Under the pieces are notes generated by a model, which worked only from the letters and a program-made list of their open reading frames with translations, was not told the DNA's origin and ran no database searches. Position numbers and translations under genes: made by a program. From assembly GCF_002967715.1 (NCBI RefSeq), contig NZ_PUIA01000094.1, forward strand, positions 1 through 64,000: 64,000 nucleotides of DNA, given 5' to 3'. This document shows, in pieces, positions 51,754 through 61,516 of this stretch. The stretch comes from Blastopirellula marina. Lineage in GTDB: Bacteria > Planctomycetota > Planctomycetia > Pirellulales > Pirellulaceae. Every line of letters begins with the position of its first letter. The stretch's first letter is position 1.

Positions 51754-53568
51754 ATGAGTATCGCGGTTCTCGCCCAGGTTTACGACGAAGTGCGTCGTCT
51801 TTCGATTGCCGGCAGCAGCGTCGCCCCAGGCGACTTTCGCCTGAAGAAACTGATTACTCCGCTGGAAAAGTCCGGGGAAAAAGCACCGGTCTTCAAGAAG
51901 GTTGCTGAATCGGTCAGCAAGGTCGTCGAGAGCAACGAAGCCACTTCCGCTGAAGCTTTGCTCGATTTAAGCACGCTCGTCAATGCGATTCTATATACGC
52001 AAGGCGAAGTCGGAACCGAGGGGGAACTGGAACCCGTCGAGCAAATCGGCGCAGGCCTGCTACCCAAACGGACTCCGGCCAGTCTGATGAAATCCGTTGC
52101 CACGGCATTGACCACCTCCGGCTCGGGGCGTCTGGAACTGTTGCAAGAATCGCTTTCCCAAGATCCATTCCCCGATCCGCGGCTCCTTGGGCCAGCTATC
52201 GATGCACTCGATGGTTCGTACCATGAAGTAGGCGATTTGGTCGAGCGGACCATCCTGCCGCAGTATGGCAAGGCGATTGTTCCCATCGTACTCGAGAAGT
52301 TCGACCGCAAAGGGGGTGCAGGCGATGCCCGTCGACTTTCGCTCCTGCATCAGGTCGATCCCGATGGCACCGAATCGATCATCCATGAAGTGCTTGAAGA
52401 TGGATCGAGCGAAGTAAAGATCGTGGCGATCTCGAAGCTACGAGATCCCAAGAACGTCCCCTTTCTGATCGAACAGTCGAAGGCCAAGGCCGCCAAGGTA
52501 CGCGACGCGGCGTTCTCGGCACTTGCCGGAATTGAAAGCAGCGACGCGGCGAAATACCTCATCGAGCGAATACGAGAGAAAGGACACTTGCGGGCAGTTC
52601 GCGAGGGGCTTAAAAGCCGACACCCGGACGCCGTGACGGTACTGTTGGACGAAACACGTAAAGCGTGGCAAACACTGCTCGATACCAAAGAGGCTGACAA
52701 GAAGGCACACGAGGCCGCTCACACGCGCCTTGTTACACTCTTGGAAGCTTTAGAGAAACGTACCGACAAAGAAACCGAAAAGCTTCTTCTGGAACTGTTC
52801 CCTCAGCGTGCGGCCATAACCAAGGCCGAGGGTAAAAACGGCACCAAAACCTGCTCCGACCACGTCCTGGCCCGCATGTCCGAATGCAGTAACAAGACGC
52901 GCGAGTTGCTCATCGCCGAACACGCAACCTACGAGGATTATGAACTAGCCATTGCTGCCGAAGCAACATTAAAGCAAGGGACTCCGGCTCAGTTCTACGA
53001 AGTCTTCCACATCTACCTTGTGAACGCCAAGACGGCGAAATCAAAGAAGCGGGAAGCCCAGTCCAAGGCCGAAGCCATCAGTCAGGTCATTTGTAATCAG
53101 GTTCAGTCCATCTACCACTACTGGTACAACCTCAATAACAGTGAACGAGAACAAGAAGCTATTCGCAATCGCGAAAAAATGGACCCGCGTTGGCTCGACC
53201 TGGCCACAAAGCACGGATACATGGAGATCGTCTACGTGCTGGCGCGACCGGGGCACAAGGAATGCCACAAGGCACTTGAGTCTGAACTGAAAAGCAGACT
53301 GAAAAAGAAAACGGTCGCTTACCATCTGATGGACGTCATGCTGGCCATCGTCCGCTCGGAGCATCCCGATTCAGCGGACCTGATCATTGAAACGATCCGC
53401 GACACAAGCAAGCGTGGCACGGCATATTTTGGATATGCCTTGGCGCGGTTCATTCCTGCCCTCGACAAAAGTGCTTTGCCTAAGCTCGAAGCTCTGCTCG
53501 GTGAACTTCCCGAGAACGAAGCGGATCACTACGTCGAGGCGGTGGCCGAATTGAAAAACCGACGCTGA
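51754..53568 (+). CDS. HEAT-repeat protein of the SWIM-MoxR operon
   Basis: 604 aa, cytoplasmic. GGAGGAG 7 bases before ATG 51754. Mid-region carries HEAT-like pairs of helices (about 190-330: ARRLSLLHQVDPDGTESIIHEVLEDGSSEVKIVAISKLRDPKNVPFLIEQSKAKAAKVRDAAFSALAGIESSDAAKYLIERI), an alpha-solenoid scaffold. Flanking parts are also helical (SKVVESNEATSAEALLDLSTLVNAI; REREAIRNREK-like segments). It lies 35 bases after the SWIM gene and 45 bases before the MoxR gene. Likely a client-binding or assembly platform for the ATPase-vWA machinery (inference). The exact family is not recognised. Confidence 0.82.
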   Translation: MSIAVLAQVYDEVRRLSIAGSSVAPGDFRLKKLITPLEKSGEKAPVFKKVAESVSKVVESNEATSAEALLDLSTLVNAILYTQGEVGTEGELEPVEQIGAGLLPKRTPASLMKSVATALTTSGSGRLELLQESLSQDPFPDPRLLGPAIDALDGSYHEVGDLVERTILPQYGKAIVPIVLEKFDRKGGAGDARRLSLLHQVDPDGTESIIHEVLEDGSSEVKIVAISKLRDPKNVPFLIEQSKAKAAKVRDAAFSALAGIESSDAAKYLIERIREKGHLRAVREGLKSRHPDAVTVLLDETRKAWQTLLDTKEADKKAHEAAHTRLVTLLEALEKRTDKETEKLLLELFPQRAAITKAEGKNGTKTCSDHVLARMSECSNKTRELLIAEHATYEDYELAIAAEATLKQGTPAQFYEVFHIYLVNAKTAKSKKREAQSKAEAISQVICNQVQSIYHYWYNLNNSEREQEAIRNREKMDPRWLDLATKHGYMEIVYVLARPGHKECHKALESELKSRLKKKTVAYHLMDVMLAIVRSEHPDSADLIIETIRDTSKRGTAYFGYALARFIPALDKSALPKLEALLGELPENEADHYVEAVAELKNRR

Positions 53569-53613
53569 TACCAACCTATCGATATCAACTAACATCTAAG
53601 CAAGGATCCTCCC

Positions 53614-54738
53614 ATGGCGAAGAAGTCGACTTCCTCCGCCGCGAATAGTTCAGAAGGCGCTGGCGATCTGCGTGCCCCAGCCGAACAAATGTTCGCCGAA
53701 GAGATCGAGGCCCTGATCAAGGAAGACAAGCACGACAAACCGCCCGGCTGGAAGATGTCGGCCAGGGCCGTGCATACCTATATTTGCGGCGGCAAGGCAG
53801 GCAAACTCGACATCACCCCCAAGTACATCGGGCATAACCGCCTGGTCGAGATCGCCATCGCCACGCTCGTAACCGACCGAGCTCTGCTGTTGATTGGCGA
53901 GCCAGGTACAGCCAAGAGCTGGCTCTCAGAGCACTTGGCCGCGGCGATTAACGGTGATTCAACGAAAGTTGTCCAAGGGACCGCCGGCACGACGGAAGAA
54001 CAGGTTCGCTACACCTGGAATTACGCGATGCTCATCGCCCATGGCCCCAGCAAGGAAGCATTGATCAAAAGCCCCATCTTTCGCGCGATGGAAAGTGGCA
54101 GCCTGGCCCGGTTCGAAGAGATCACGCGGTGTGCCTCCGAAGTGCAAGATGCAATGATTTCGCTGCTATCCGAAAAGCGGCTTTCCGTCCCGGAACTGGC
54201 AGTCGAAGTCCCAGCTCAAAAGGGATTCTCCGTCATTGCCACGGCCAACACGCGTGATCGCGGCGTAAACGACATGTCGGCTGCTCTCAAGCGGCGGTTC
54301 AACATCATCGTCCTACCCACACCAAGTTCGATCGAAACCGAGATTGAGATCGTGGGCAAACGTGTGCAGGAATTGGCAACGAACCTGGCCCTCAAGTCCG
54401 AGCTACCGGCAGCCGATGCCATTGAGCAAGTCGTTACGATCTTCCGCGAACTGCGCAGCGGACAAACCCTTGATGGCAAAAACAAGCTGAAATCCCCGTC
54501 CGGCGTTCTTTCCACGGCAGAAGCGATTTCGGTGCTCGCTAATAGCATGGCCCTTTCGGCCAGCTTTGGTAATGGTAGCGTTTCCGCGGATGATATCGCC
54601 GCGGGCCTGCAAGGTGCCGTGGTGAAAGACGAAGAAAAGGATCGCATCGCCTGGCAAGAGTACCTATCGAACGTGCTAAAGAAGCGGGGCACCCAATGGC
54701 GACCACTTTACACCGCCTGCTCGGAGCATAACACGTGA
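53614..54738 (+). CDS. MoxR-type AAA+ ATPase
   Basis: 374 aa. Chaperone-like AAA+ ATPase of the MoxR group. Walker A GEPGTAKS (95-102). Walker B region SLARFEEITRCASEVQDAMISLLSEKR reads F167-E168-E169, so the usual Asp of hhhhDE is Glu. Sensor 1 is ATANT (209-213). Arg-finger-type LKRRFN at about 225-230. MoxR proteins typically act with vWA proteins to mature or remodel clients; the vWA gene lies two genes downstream. Its TGA overlaps the GTG of the DUF5682 gene (GTGA), showing tight coupling. AAGGA lies 7 bases before the ATG. Confidence 0.9.
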   Translation: MAKKSTSSAANSSEGAGDLRAPAEQMFAEEIEALIKEDKHDKPPGWKMSARAVHTYICGGKAGKLDITPKYIGHNRLVEIAIATLVTDRALLLIGEPGTAKSWLSEHLAAAINGDSTKVVQGTAGTTEEQVRYTWNYAMLIAHGPSKEALIKSPIFRAMESGSLARFEEITRCASEVQDAMISLLSEKRLSVPELAVEVPAQKGFSVIATANTRDRGVNDMSAALKRRFNIIVLPTPSSIETEIEIVGKRVQELATNLALKSELPAADAIEQVVTIFRELRSGQTLDGKNKLKSPSGVLSTAEAISVLANSMALSASFGNGSVSADDIAAGLQGAVVKDEEKDRIAWQEYLSNVLKKRGTQWRPLYTACSEHNT

Positions 54739-57083
54739 GCTGGCAGATCCCCGTTTTTGGCGTGCGTCACCTTTCACCGATGGGAGCATGGCAACTGCGC
54801 GCCTACCTCGACGAGATACGCCCCGAGGTGATTCTTGTCGAAGGGATCGACGACGCCACGCCGCTGGTCGGGGATATGACCCGCAAGACGACGCGTCCCC
54901 CGATCGCGATTCTGGCCTACACTGACACGCTACCCGTTCGTACGATCGTTACTCCCTTTGCCCGCTATAGCCCCGAGTACCAGGCCATCCTCTGGGCAGC
55001 CGAGAACAAGGTCGATGCCCAGTTCTTCGATCTTCCTTCGGAGTGTTTCCTCGGCTTGATCGATGCTGAATACGAACGTCGCGAGAAGCAGCGTCGGGAA
55101 GCATTGGAAGCAACCGAGAGCGAAACAGGTGAGGCCGAGTCTTCTGCCCCCGACGAAGTTGCCGCCCCGATAGAGCAGCCCAAACTGTCCCTTTACCAGC
55201 AAGTAGCCAACCAAGCTGGTGAAACCGATTTCGAGACTTACTGGGAACGCCATTTCGAACATAACTTGGCTCGGGGAAGCTACCGTGGTTCGTCATACGA
55301 GTTTGGCGCTGCCGTGCGCGACCTGGAGGAAGACCGTCCCCATTGGCGGGCAGAGAACCTCGTACGCGAAGCCTACATGCGGCGGCGCATCCAGCAGACC
55401 ATTGATGCAGGCACACCTCCGGAAAAGATCGTCGCCGTTGTCGGTGCGTTCCATGCCCCCGTACTGCGTGGCGATCTTCCCGCGATGACCGACGAAGAAC
55501 TGGCTTCGTTGCGTCGACGGTCGAGCAAACTGACATTGATGCCCTACTCGTATTTCAAGCTCTCCTCGCAGTCAGGCTACGGTGCTGGCAATCGGGCTCC
55601 GGCCTATTTCGAGTTGCTCTGGCGGTCGCTCAACGAAGGAAACGTCCGAAGTCTTTCCCATCGTTATCTTTCCCAGGTTGCGATCAACTTGCGAAAAGCG
55701 GGCACACATCGCTCGACGGCCGAGGTGATTGAAGGGGTTCGCCTGGCCGAGACTCTCTCGGCACTCAACGGAGGCCAAGCCCCTACCCTTGCCGATTTGC
55801 GTGACGCAGCGATTACTCTGCTAGGCCACGGCGAATTGACGACCGTGAAAGAAGCATTGGTCCGGGTCGATGTTGGAACCGAGATAGGCGAACTTCCGGA
55901 GGGGGTCAGTCAGACATCGATCCAGGCCGATTTCGAGCGAGAACTGAAGCGGCTCAAGCTTGCCAAATACAAGACGGCGGTCGAGCAAACCTTAGATCTC
56001 GATCTTCGTGAGAACCGGCAAGTCTCCAGCGAGGAAGCAGCTTTCCTTGATCTCAACCGCTCGTCCCTGTTTCATCGCCTGCGGATGCTTGGCGTTCCTT
56101 TCGCTGCTTGGACGCATACCCGACAAGAGTCAACAACATGGGCCGAACGCTGGGTCATCCAGTGGTCGCCTGAGAGCGAGATCGCCCTAGTTGAAGCTGT
56201 ACTGGAAGGAGAAACCATCCTCCTGGCAACCGCCTTCCGGTTCAACACGCTGCTGGAGAAAAGCCGCACCATCGCTGACGCGGCGAAGCTGGTGAACGAT
56301 GCTTGCCAGTGCGGCATGATGGAAGCCATGGATCAGGCTCGTCAGCGGCTGCAGGAACTTTCATCCGGGACTTCCGACTTTGTCGCCATCGCGCAAGCGG
56401 CCTTTGAATTGGCTCAGGTAGTACGCTATGGCAGCGTCCGCCGCTTTGATCCAGAGCCGCTCATTCCCTTGATCGAAGAACTGTTCGTCGAAGCGTCGTT
56501 GGCACTTTATTCAGCCGCAAACTGCGACGATAGTGCGGCATCGACTTTGCTAGAGGCAATCGACCAGGTAAACCGTGTTGGCTTGGAATTCGCCGAGCGG
56601 GTCGAGGAGAATCTTTGGACGGACCGTTTGCAACAGCTCGCGGACTCCGACGATCGCAATCCGCTATTGTCAGGCTATGCATGTGCATTGCTCTTGGAAC
56701 GCGGCCTGATTCCCAACGAAGCTCTGTCGCGTGAAGTCTCACGGCGGTTATCCCCAGGCGTTCCGGCCGATCTTGGAGCCGGCTGGTTTGAGGGACTTGC
56801 CCAGCGGAATCGCTACGCCTTACTGGCTAGGCAGACGTTATGGGAACAGTTGGCTGAATATGTGGCATCCCTGGAAGACGACCAATTCAAACGAGCACTC
56901 GTCTTCTTGCGACGTGCGTTTACGCAGTTCGTTCCCCGCGAACGACGCCAAATCTGCGAAAACCTGGCAGAACATTGGGGGCTTAATCAGGACGAGACCG
57001 CTGAACTGCTCGAAGCTCCGCTGAGCGAAGAGGAAGAAGAAAAGCTATCGGACCTGAACGAATTCGATTTCGACGACTTTTAG
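54735..57083 (+). CDS. DUF5682-family protein
   Basis: 782 aa, cytoplasmic. GTG 54735, GGAG 8 bases upstream, overlapping the MoxR stop by 4 bases. N-terminal 260 residues: VFGVRHLSPMGAWQLRAYLDEIRPEVILVEG, with His12 and Glu36; an ENLVREAYMRRRI segment with Arg211; and VVGAFHAPVL with His240. This spacing of GxxH, Glu, R..YM and GAxH looks like the TraB/EreA/TIKI hydrolase superfamily, although the family is classified only as a DUF (recognition by eye, not a search). Middle and C-terminal parts are helical with leucine-rich segments and an acidic tail (EEEEEKLSDLNEFDFDDF). Between MoxR and vWA genes, it is the operon's best candidate effector or enzyme. Confidence 0.82.
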   Translation: MSWQIPVFGVRHLSPMGAWQLRAYLDEIRPEVILVEGIDDATPLVGDMTRKTTRPPIAILAYTDTLPVRTIVTPFARYSPEYQAILWAAENKVDAQFFDLPSECFLGLIDAEYERREKQRREALEATESETGEAESSAPDEVAAPIEQPKLSLYQQVANQAGETDFETYWERHFEHNLARGSYRGSSYEFGAAVRDLEEDRPHWRAENLVREAYMRRRIQQTIDAGTPPEKIVAVVGAFHAPVLRGDLPAMTDEELASLRRRSSKLTLMPYSYFKLSSQSGYGAGNRAPAYFELLWRSLNEGNVRSLSHRYLSQVAINLRKAGTHRSTAEVIEGVRLAETLSALNGGQAPTLADLRDAAITLLGHGELTTVKEALVRVDVGTEIGELPEGVSQTSIQADFERELKRLKLAKYKTAVEQTLDLDLRENRQVSSEEAAFLDLNRSSLFHRLRMLGVPFAAWTHTRQESTTWAERWVIQWSPESEIALVEAVLEGETILLATAFRFNTLLEKSRTIADAAKLVNDACQCGMMEAMDQARQRLQELSSGTSDFVAIAQAAFELAQVVRYGSVRRFDPEPLIPLIEELFVEASLALYSAANCDDSAASTLLEAIDQVNRVGLEFAERVEENLWTDRLQQLADSDDRNPLLSGYACALLLERGLIPNEALSREVSRRLSPGVPADLGAGWFEGLAQRNRYALLARQTLWEQLAEYVASLEDDQFKRALVFLRRAFTQFVPRERRQICENLAEHWGLNQDETAELLEAPLSEEEEEKLSDLNEFDFDDF

Positions 57084-57096
57084 GAGGCTGCCAAAC

Positions 57097-58302
57097 ATGG
57101 ATGCAGAACAACTCGCTCGCTGGCGTCTGATCCTGGGGGCCGCTTCGCAAGAATCGCTTGGCAGCATGGGGCCTGGCTGCAGCTTGTCGGCCGAGCAGAT
57201 GGAAATGGACGCGGCATTGGCCGAGATCTACGGTGGCGGCGGTGATGAAGAGCTTTCCCAAGAAGATTGGGCTTCTGGGGAGAAGCGAGTCGGACATGGC
57301 CCTTCCAAGGGGCGCGTCACGCCTAAGGTTGCCAAATGGCTCGATCAGATACGGACCTTCTTCCCCACGGATGTCGTGACGTTGATACAGCACGATGCGA
57401 TCGAGCGCAGGGGCATGAAGGAACTGCTGTTCGAGCCCGAGATTCTCTCGAAGGTCGAACCATCACTGGACCTGGCCAGTACCGTGCTTGAGCTGAAGAA
57501 CCTCGTTCCAGAGAAGGCAAAAGATGCCGCCCGAGATTTGGTACGGACCGTTGTCGAAGACATTCGCCGGCGTCTGGAACAACGTTTCGTGCAAGCCGTT
57601 CGCGGAGCACTCAACCGCAATCGGCATTCGCCGTTTCGCAGTTTGCCAAATCTCGATTGGACGCGGACCATTCGGCAAAACATCAAAAACTACAATCCGA
57701 CTCTCAAGACGATCATTCCTGAGCAAATCTCCTTCTTCAGCCGACAGCAGCGGCAGAACGATTGGAACATTATCATTGCCATGGACCAATCAGGATCGAT
57801 GCACTCTTCGCTAATATTCGGTGGAATTATGGGGGCCATTCTGGCTAGTATGCCTGCTGTGGAAACGCATGTCGTTGCGTTCAACCACGAAGAGGTGGTT
57901 GACCTGACCGAGCATTGCCACGACCCGGTCGACCTGCTGTTCGGGGTGCAGCTCAGTGGAGCCGAAGACTACTGGATGGCAACGAGCTACTGCGAGCGTT
58001 TCATGCATACGCCTGACAAGACGCTGTACATCGTTTTAGGGGACCTCTACGACACAAGCCCCAACGAGAACCGATTCGTTCGCAAGATGGAAGCCCTGTT
58101 GGAAGGAGGCCTCAAAGCGATTGGTCTGCTGGCCATTTCCGACCAGGGAAAGCCTTCGTTCAACGAGAATCTGGCCAACAAGCTGGCGAAGCTAGGTATG
58201 CCCTGCTTTGCCTGTACACCCAACCGCCTGCCAGACATGCTTGAGGCTGTTTTACGCGGCAACGACCTGAAGAAATTCGCTGAGACCGCAACCGACAAGT
58301 AG
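57097..58302 (+). CDS. vWA domain protein of the MoxR operon
   Basis: 401 aa, last gene of the operon, 13 bases after DUF5682 and with a strong AGGAGG 9 bases upstream. N-terminal half: helical extension, with GSMGPGCSLSAEQMEMDAALAEIYGG and a Lys/Arg-rich RRLEQRFVQAVRGALNRNRHSPFRSLPNLDWTRTIRQNIKNYNP segment typical of CoxE-like proteins. vWA domain about 222-395: MIDAS D230-Q-S232-G-S234 in AMDQSGSMHSS, and LGDLYDTSPNENRF with the second Asp. The MIDAS metal site should bind protein partners; together with MoxR it forms the motor-adaptor core of the system. No secretion signal. Confidence 0.9.
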   Translation: MDAEQLARWRLILGAASQESLGSMGPGCSLSAEQMEMDAALAEIYGGGGDEELSQEDWASGEKRVGHGPSKGRVTPKVAKWLDQIRTFFPTDVVTLIQHDAIERRGMKELLFEPEILSKVEPSLDLASTVLELKNLVPEKAKDAARDLVRTVVEDIRRRLEQRFVQAVRGALNRNRHSPFRSLPNLDWTRTIRQNIKNYNPTLKTIIPEQISFFSRQQRQNDWNIIIAMDQSGSMHSSLIFGGIMGAILASMPAVETHVVAFNHEEVVDLTEHCHDPVDLLFGVQLSGAEDYWMATSYCERFMHTPDKTLYIVLGDLYDTSPNENRFVRKMEALLEGGLKAIGLLAISDQGKPSFNENLANKLAKLGMPCFACTPNRLPDMLEAVLRGNDLKKFAETATDK

Positions 58303-58559
58303 CCCCTTATCCGGCAAAACCTACCAGGATTGGCCTGGCAACATAATCCTTCACGGTGCCCACTTCACAACCAGACAGCCATTGGTTTGTCCCTAAAAGA
58401 TTAGAACAAAAGTCTTTTCGCAAGATTTCGCTCTCTTAGAATAGATAGTAGGCTAAAACTGCCCTAACCACTGTTTTTGCTTGCCTTGTCACACCATCAC
58501 CACATCAGTCGTATGCCACCAGGATGGTCGGCACCCCTTGGGGAAGGATGCGCTGCGCG

Positions 58560-61313
58560 ATGCCTGAAAATATCCGCATTCTCCTGATCGAAGACTCGCC
58601 CAAAGAGGCTGGGCTCGTCGAACGCTATCTTCTCGAAGCGGCAGAGAACTTCTCGGTCGTCCACGTCGATCGTCTCGACACGGGTCTCGCCAAGTTAGCC
58701 GATGGAAAGATCGATGTCATATTGCTCGACCTCGATTTGCCCGACAGCCATGGTTTAGAAACGATTCGATCGCTGCATGCCAAGTCGCCTCACCTGCCGG
58801 TTGTAGTCCTCTCGGATCGAGTCGACCGTGACCTGGCCGCCAGGGCCATTCAGGATGGTGCGCAAGATTGCCTTCCGAAATCGAATATCGACCCTGATTC
58901 CCTCACGCGCTGCGTTCGCTATGCGATCGAACGCACGCATCGCCAGTTGGTCGAATCCACACTTGAAAACTCGGAAGCTCGATACCGAGGCCTGGTCAAT
59001 TCGCTCCCTGTATGTGTCTTGCAGAAAGATCTCGACGGGCGATTCATTTTTGCCAATCAAGCCTACAGTGAATTCACAGGACACGTCATCGAAGATATTC
59101 TGGGCAAAACCGACTTCGACCTCTCGCCGGTAGAGGTGGCCGAAAAGTTCCGCGAGGATGACCGCAAGGTTTCCGAATCGGGAAAGCAGTTCCGCGATAT
59201 CGAAGTCAACACGACCGACGGCCACACCTCGTGGGTCGAAGTCATCAAGTCCCCCATTCGGGATGCCCACGGAAACATTGTAGGCACCCAGGCCATCTTC
59301 TGGGACGTTACCGAACGCCAAATGGCCGTCGATGCCCTGCTGAAGGCAAAAGAAGCCGCCGAAGAGGCTAACCGCGCTAAGAGCGAGTTCCTGGCGAACA
59401 TGAGCCACGAGATTCGCACGCCTCTCAATGCCGTCATTGGCATGGCTGAACTGCTGCTGGATACGTCGCTCACCCAGACGCAGCGAGACTACCTAAAAAT
59501 GGTGCACGAATCAGGAGAGTCGCTTCTATCGGTCATCAACGACATTCTCGATTTCTCGAAGATCGAAGCAGGTAAACTCGATCTGGTCAGCAAACCGTTT
59601 GATCTGCGCGAAACGGTGGGTGACATGATGAAGCCACTGGGCGTACGGGCCGGTGGTAACGGGTTAGAGTTGACCTGCCACTTTGATTCCGATGTACCCG
59701 CGGTCATCGAAGGAGACCCGCATCGGCTTCGCCAGATTATCGTGAACCTGGTTGGCAATGCGATTAAGTTCACCGAGCAGGGTGAAATCGACTTCGATGT
59801 CTCGGTCGAGTCGAGAAACAACGGCAACGTCGATCTTCATTTTCAGATCCGTGACACCGGAATCGGCATCCCAGACCATAAGCTAGGCACGATCTTCGAA
59901 GCCTTCGAACAGGCCGACACCGGCTCGACACGGCAATACGGCGGCACCGGCCTTGGCCTGGCCATTTGTGCCAGACTAGTCGAGTTAATGGGGGGCAAGA
60001 TCTGGGTTGAAAGCCAGATTGGTACGGGTAGCACGTTCCATTTCACCGCCCCCTTCCCCGTGACTCGCGCCGATCGGATCCCGCATCCCCGAGCGGCGGC
60101 CCGTATTCAAGGTACGCGTGTCCTGATTGTCGATGACAATGCGACCAACCGTACCATTTTGGATGAGATCGCACGCAGTTGGGGAATGCGCACCCAGCTT
60201 GCCGCCGACGCCGAAGAGGGTTTGATCCTTCTCAAGGAAGCGTATGCGGTTGGCGACCCTCACTCACTGCTGCTAACCGATGTGGAAATGCCCGGTAAGG
60301 ACGGAATCGACCTGATCGCCGCAACCCGCGATATTCCGAACCTGAAGGATACGCTGGTCATTGTTTTAAGCTCTTCCGAGCGCCCGACAACACGTAAGCG
60401 TTGCGATGACCTGCGGATCAGTTCGTTTCTGATGAAGCCGGTGAAACAGTCCGAGCTTTTCGATGCCATCATCGTGGCCCTCGGCGTAGCCTCGCCTGAG
60501 GATGAAAACGAAGTCAAATCGATAGGAGGCTTGCCGAAGATTCGTCCACTGAAGGTTCTTTTGGCCGAAGACAATCGGGCCAATCAACGCCTGGCAATTG
60601 CACTGCTTCAAAAATGGGGACACGACGTCACGCTTGCCGAATCGGGCAAGCAGGCGGTCGACCAATGGGAACGCGGCCAGTTCGATTTGATTGTGATGGA
60701 TGTGCAAATGCCGGAGATGGACGGGCTCCAGGCAACTCAGGCCATTCGAGAACGTGAAAAGGAACGCGGTGGACACGTACCAATTATCGCCATGACCGCG
60801 CACGCGCTGGCAGGTGATCGCGAGAAATGCCTCGAAGCCGGAATGGACGGCTACACTTCCAAACCGCTTCGGATCCAAGAACTGCACCAGGCGATTGCCG
60901 AGTTCTTCGAAGCGGAAACTCCAACCGCTACCGATGAGAAACCAAGTACGTCGGTGGCGGAACCGCTAGTTGACTGGTCGCACGCGCTGCGGGCATGCGA
61001 TGGGGACAAGGAATTGTTCTTTGACCTGCTGCATCTCTTCCTGGAAGAGACACCAGAACTCTTGAATGCGCTCGACAAGGCGATCGAAGAACGGGATACC
61101 GAAGCGATTCATCGCTCCGCGCATACGGTGGTAGGTTCACTGCGCATTATCGGCCCTACCGAGGCTGGTGAGGTTGCCCTGCAGATCGAGAAAGCCGCCC
61201 ACCAAGACACGATTGAACATGCTAAAGATCTCTCTCAGAAGTTGCGCAGTTGCATCGATTCGCTCTTTGCGGAAGCAGCTCAAATCGTCGAAGGGCGACA
61301 GACGTTACCCTAG
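58560..61313 (+). CDS. Hybrid histidine kinase (REC-PAS-HisKA-HATPase-REC-REC-HPt)
   Basis: 917 aa, no membrane segment, so a cytoplasmic sensor. Domains: N-terminal receiver (acceptor Asp57 in LLDLDLPDS), PAS (about 135-245, [31 protein letters not shown]), HisKA with phospho-His283 in [14 protein letters not shown], HATPase (about 395-510), receiver 2 (Asp574 in [12 protein letters not shown]), receiver 3 (Asp714 in [12 protein letters not shown]) and a C-terminal HPt (His855 in [11 protein letters not shown]). Unusual in having both an N-terminal and two C-terminal receivers plus its own HPt, enough for an internal phosphorelay. Start ATG 58560 chosen: AAGGA 12 bases upstream and the receiver begins here; the ATG at 58524 adds 12 residues without homology. 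Confidence 0.92.
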   Translation: MPENIRILLIEDSPKEAGLVERYLLEAAENFSVVHVDRLDTGLAKLADGKIDVILLDLDLPDSHGLETIRSLHAKSPHLPVVVLSDRVDRDLAARAIQDGAQDCLPKSNIDPDSLTRCVRYAIERTHRQLVESTLENSEARYRGLVNSLPVCVLQKDLDGRFIFANQAYSEFTGHVIEDILGKTDFDLSPVEVAEKFREDDRKVSESGKQFRDIEVNTTDGHTSWVEVIKSPIRDAHGNIVGTQAIFWDVTERQMAVDALLKAKEAAEEANRAKSEFLANMSHEIRTPLNAVIGMAELLLDTSLTQTQRDYLKMVHESGESLLSVINDILDFSKIEAGKLDLVSKPFDLRETVGDMMKPLGVRAGGNGLELTCHFDSDVPAVIEGDPHRLRQIIVNLVGNAIKFTEQGEIDFDVSVESRNNGNVDLHFQIRDTGIGIPDHKLGTIFEAFEQADTGSTRQYGGTGLGLAICARLVELMGGKIWVESQIGTGSTFHFTAPFPVTRADRIPHPRAAARIQGTRVLIVDDNATNRTILDEIARSWGMRTQLAADAEEGLILLKEAYAVGDPHSLLLTDVEMPGKDGIDLIAATRDIPNLKDTLVIVLSSSERPTTRKRCDDLRISSFLMKPVKQSELFDAIIVALGVASPEDENEVKSIGGLPKIRPLKVLLAEDNRANQRLAIALLQKWGHDVTLAESGKQAVDQWERGQFDLIVMDVQMPEMDGLQATQAIREREKERGGHVPIIAMTAHALAGDREKCLEAGMDGYTSKPLRIQELHQAIAEFFEAETPTATDEKPSTSVAEPLVDWSHALRACDGDKELFFDLLHLFLEETPELLNALDKAIEERDTEAIHRSAHTVVGSLRIIGPTEAGEVALQIEKAAHQDTIEHAKDLSQKLRSCIDSLFAEAAQIVEGRQTLP

Positions 61314-61482
61314 CGGTATGCTGTTGATGCCCGCAATCTAATGTGTCACCAAGAAAATCGTCGATCTTTCCTTAAATTGGGAATAGGATTCGCATAAGAA
61401 TTTTCGACATAGGTAAGATACGGTCGACGGTCGTCACGATGACGGCGTGGAGCTTTATTTGTGCGCACGTTAAGCAACTTTT

Positions 61483-61502
61483 GTAGGCACTTTGGTGCCT
61501 AC
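61483..61502 (+). promoter_or_regulatory. Leader hairpin before the glucosidase gene
   Basis: GTAGGCAC-TTTG-GTGCCTAC, perfect 8-bp stem with a 4-base loop, ending 5 bases before the GGGAG ribosome site of the next gene. May influence translation initiation or act as an mRNA end structure. Confidence 0.4.
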
Positions 61503-61516
61503 TTGATGGGAGATTT

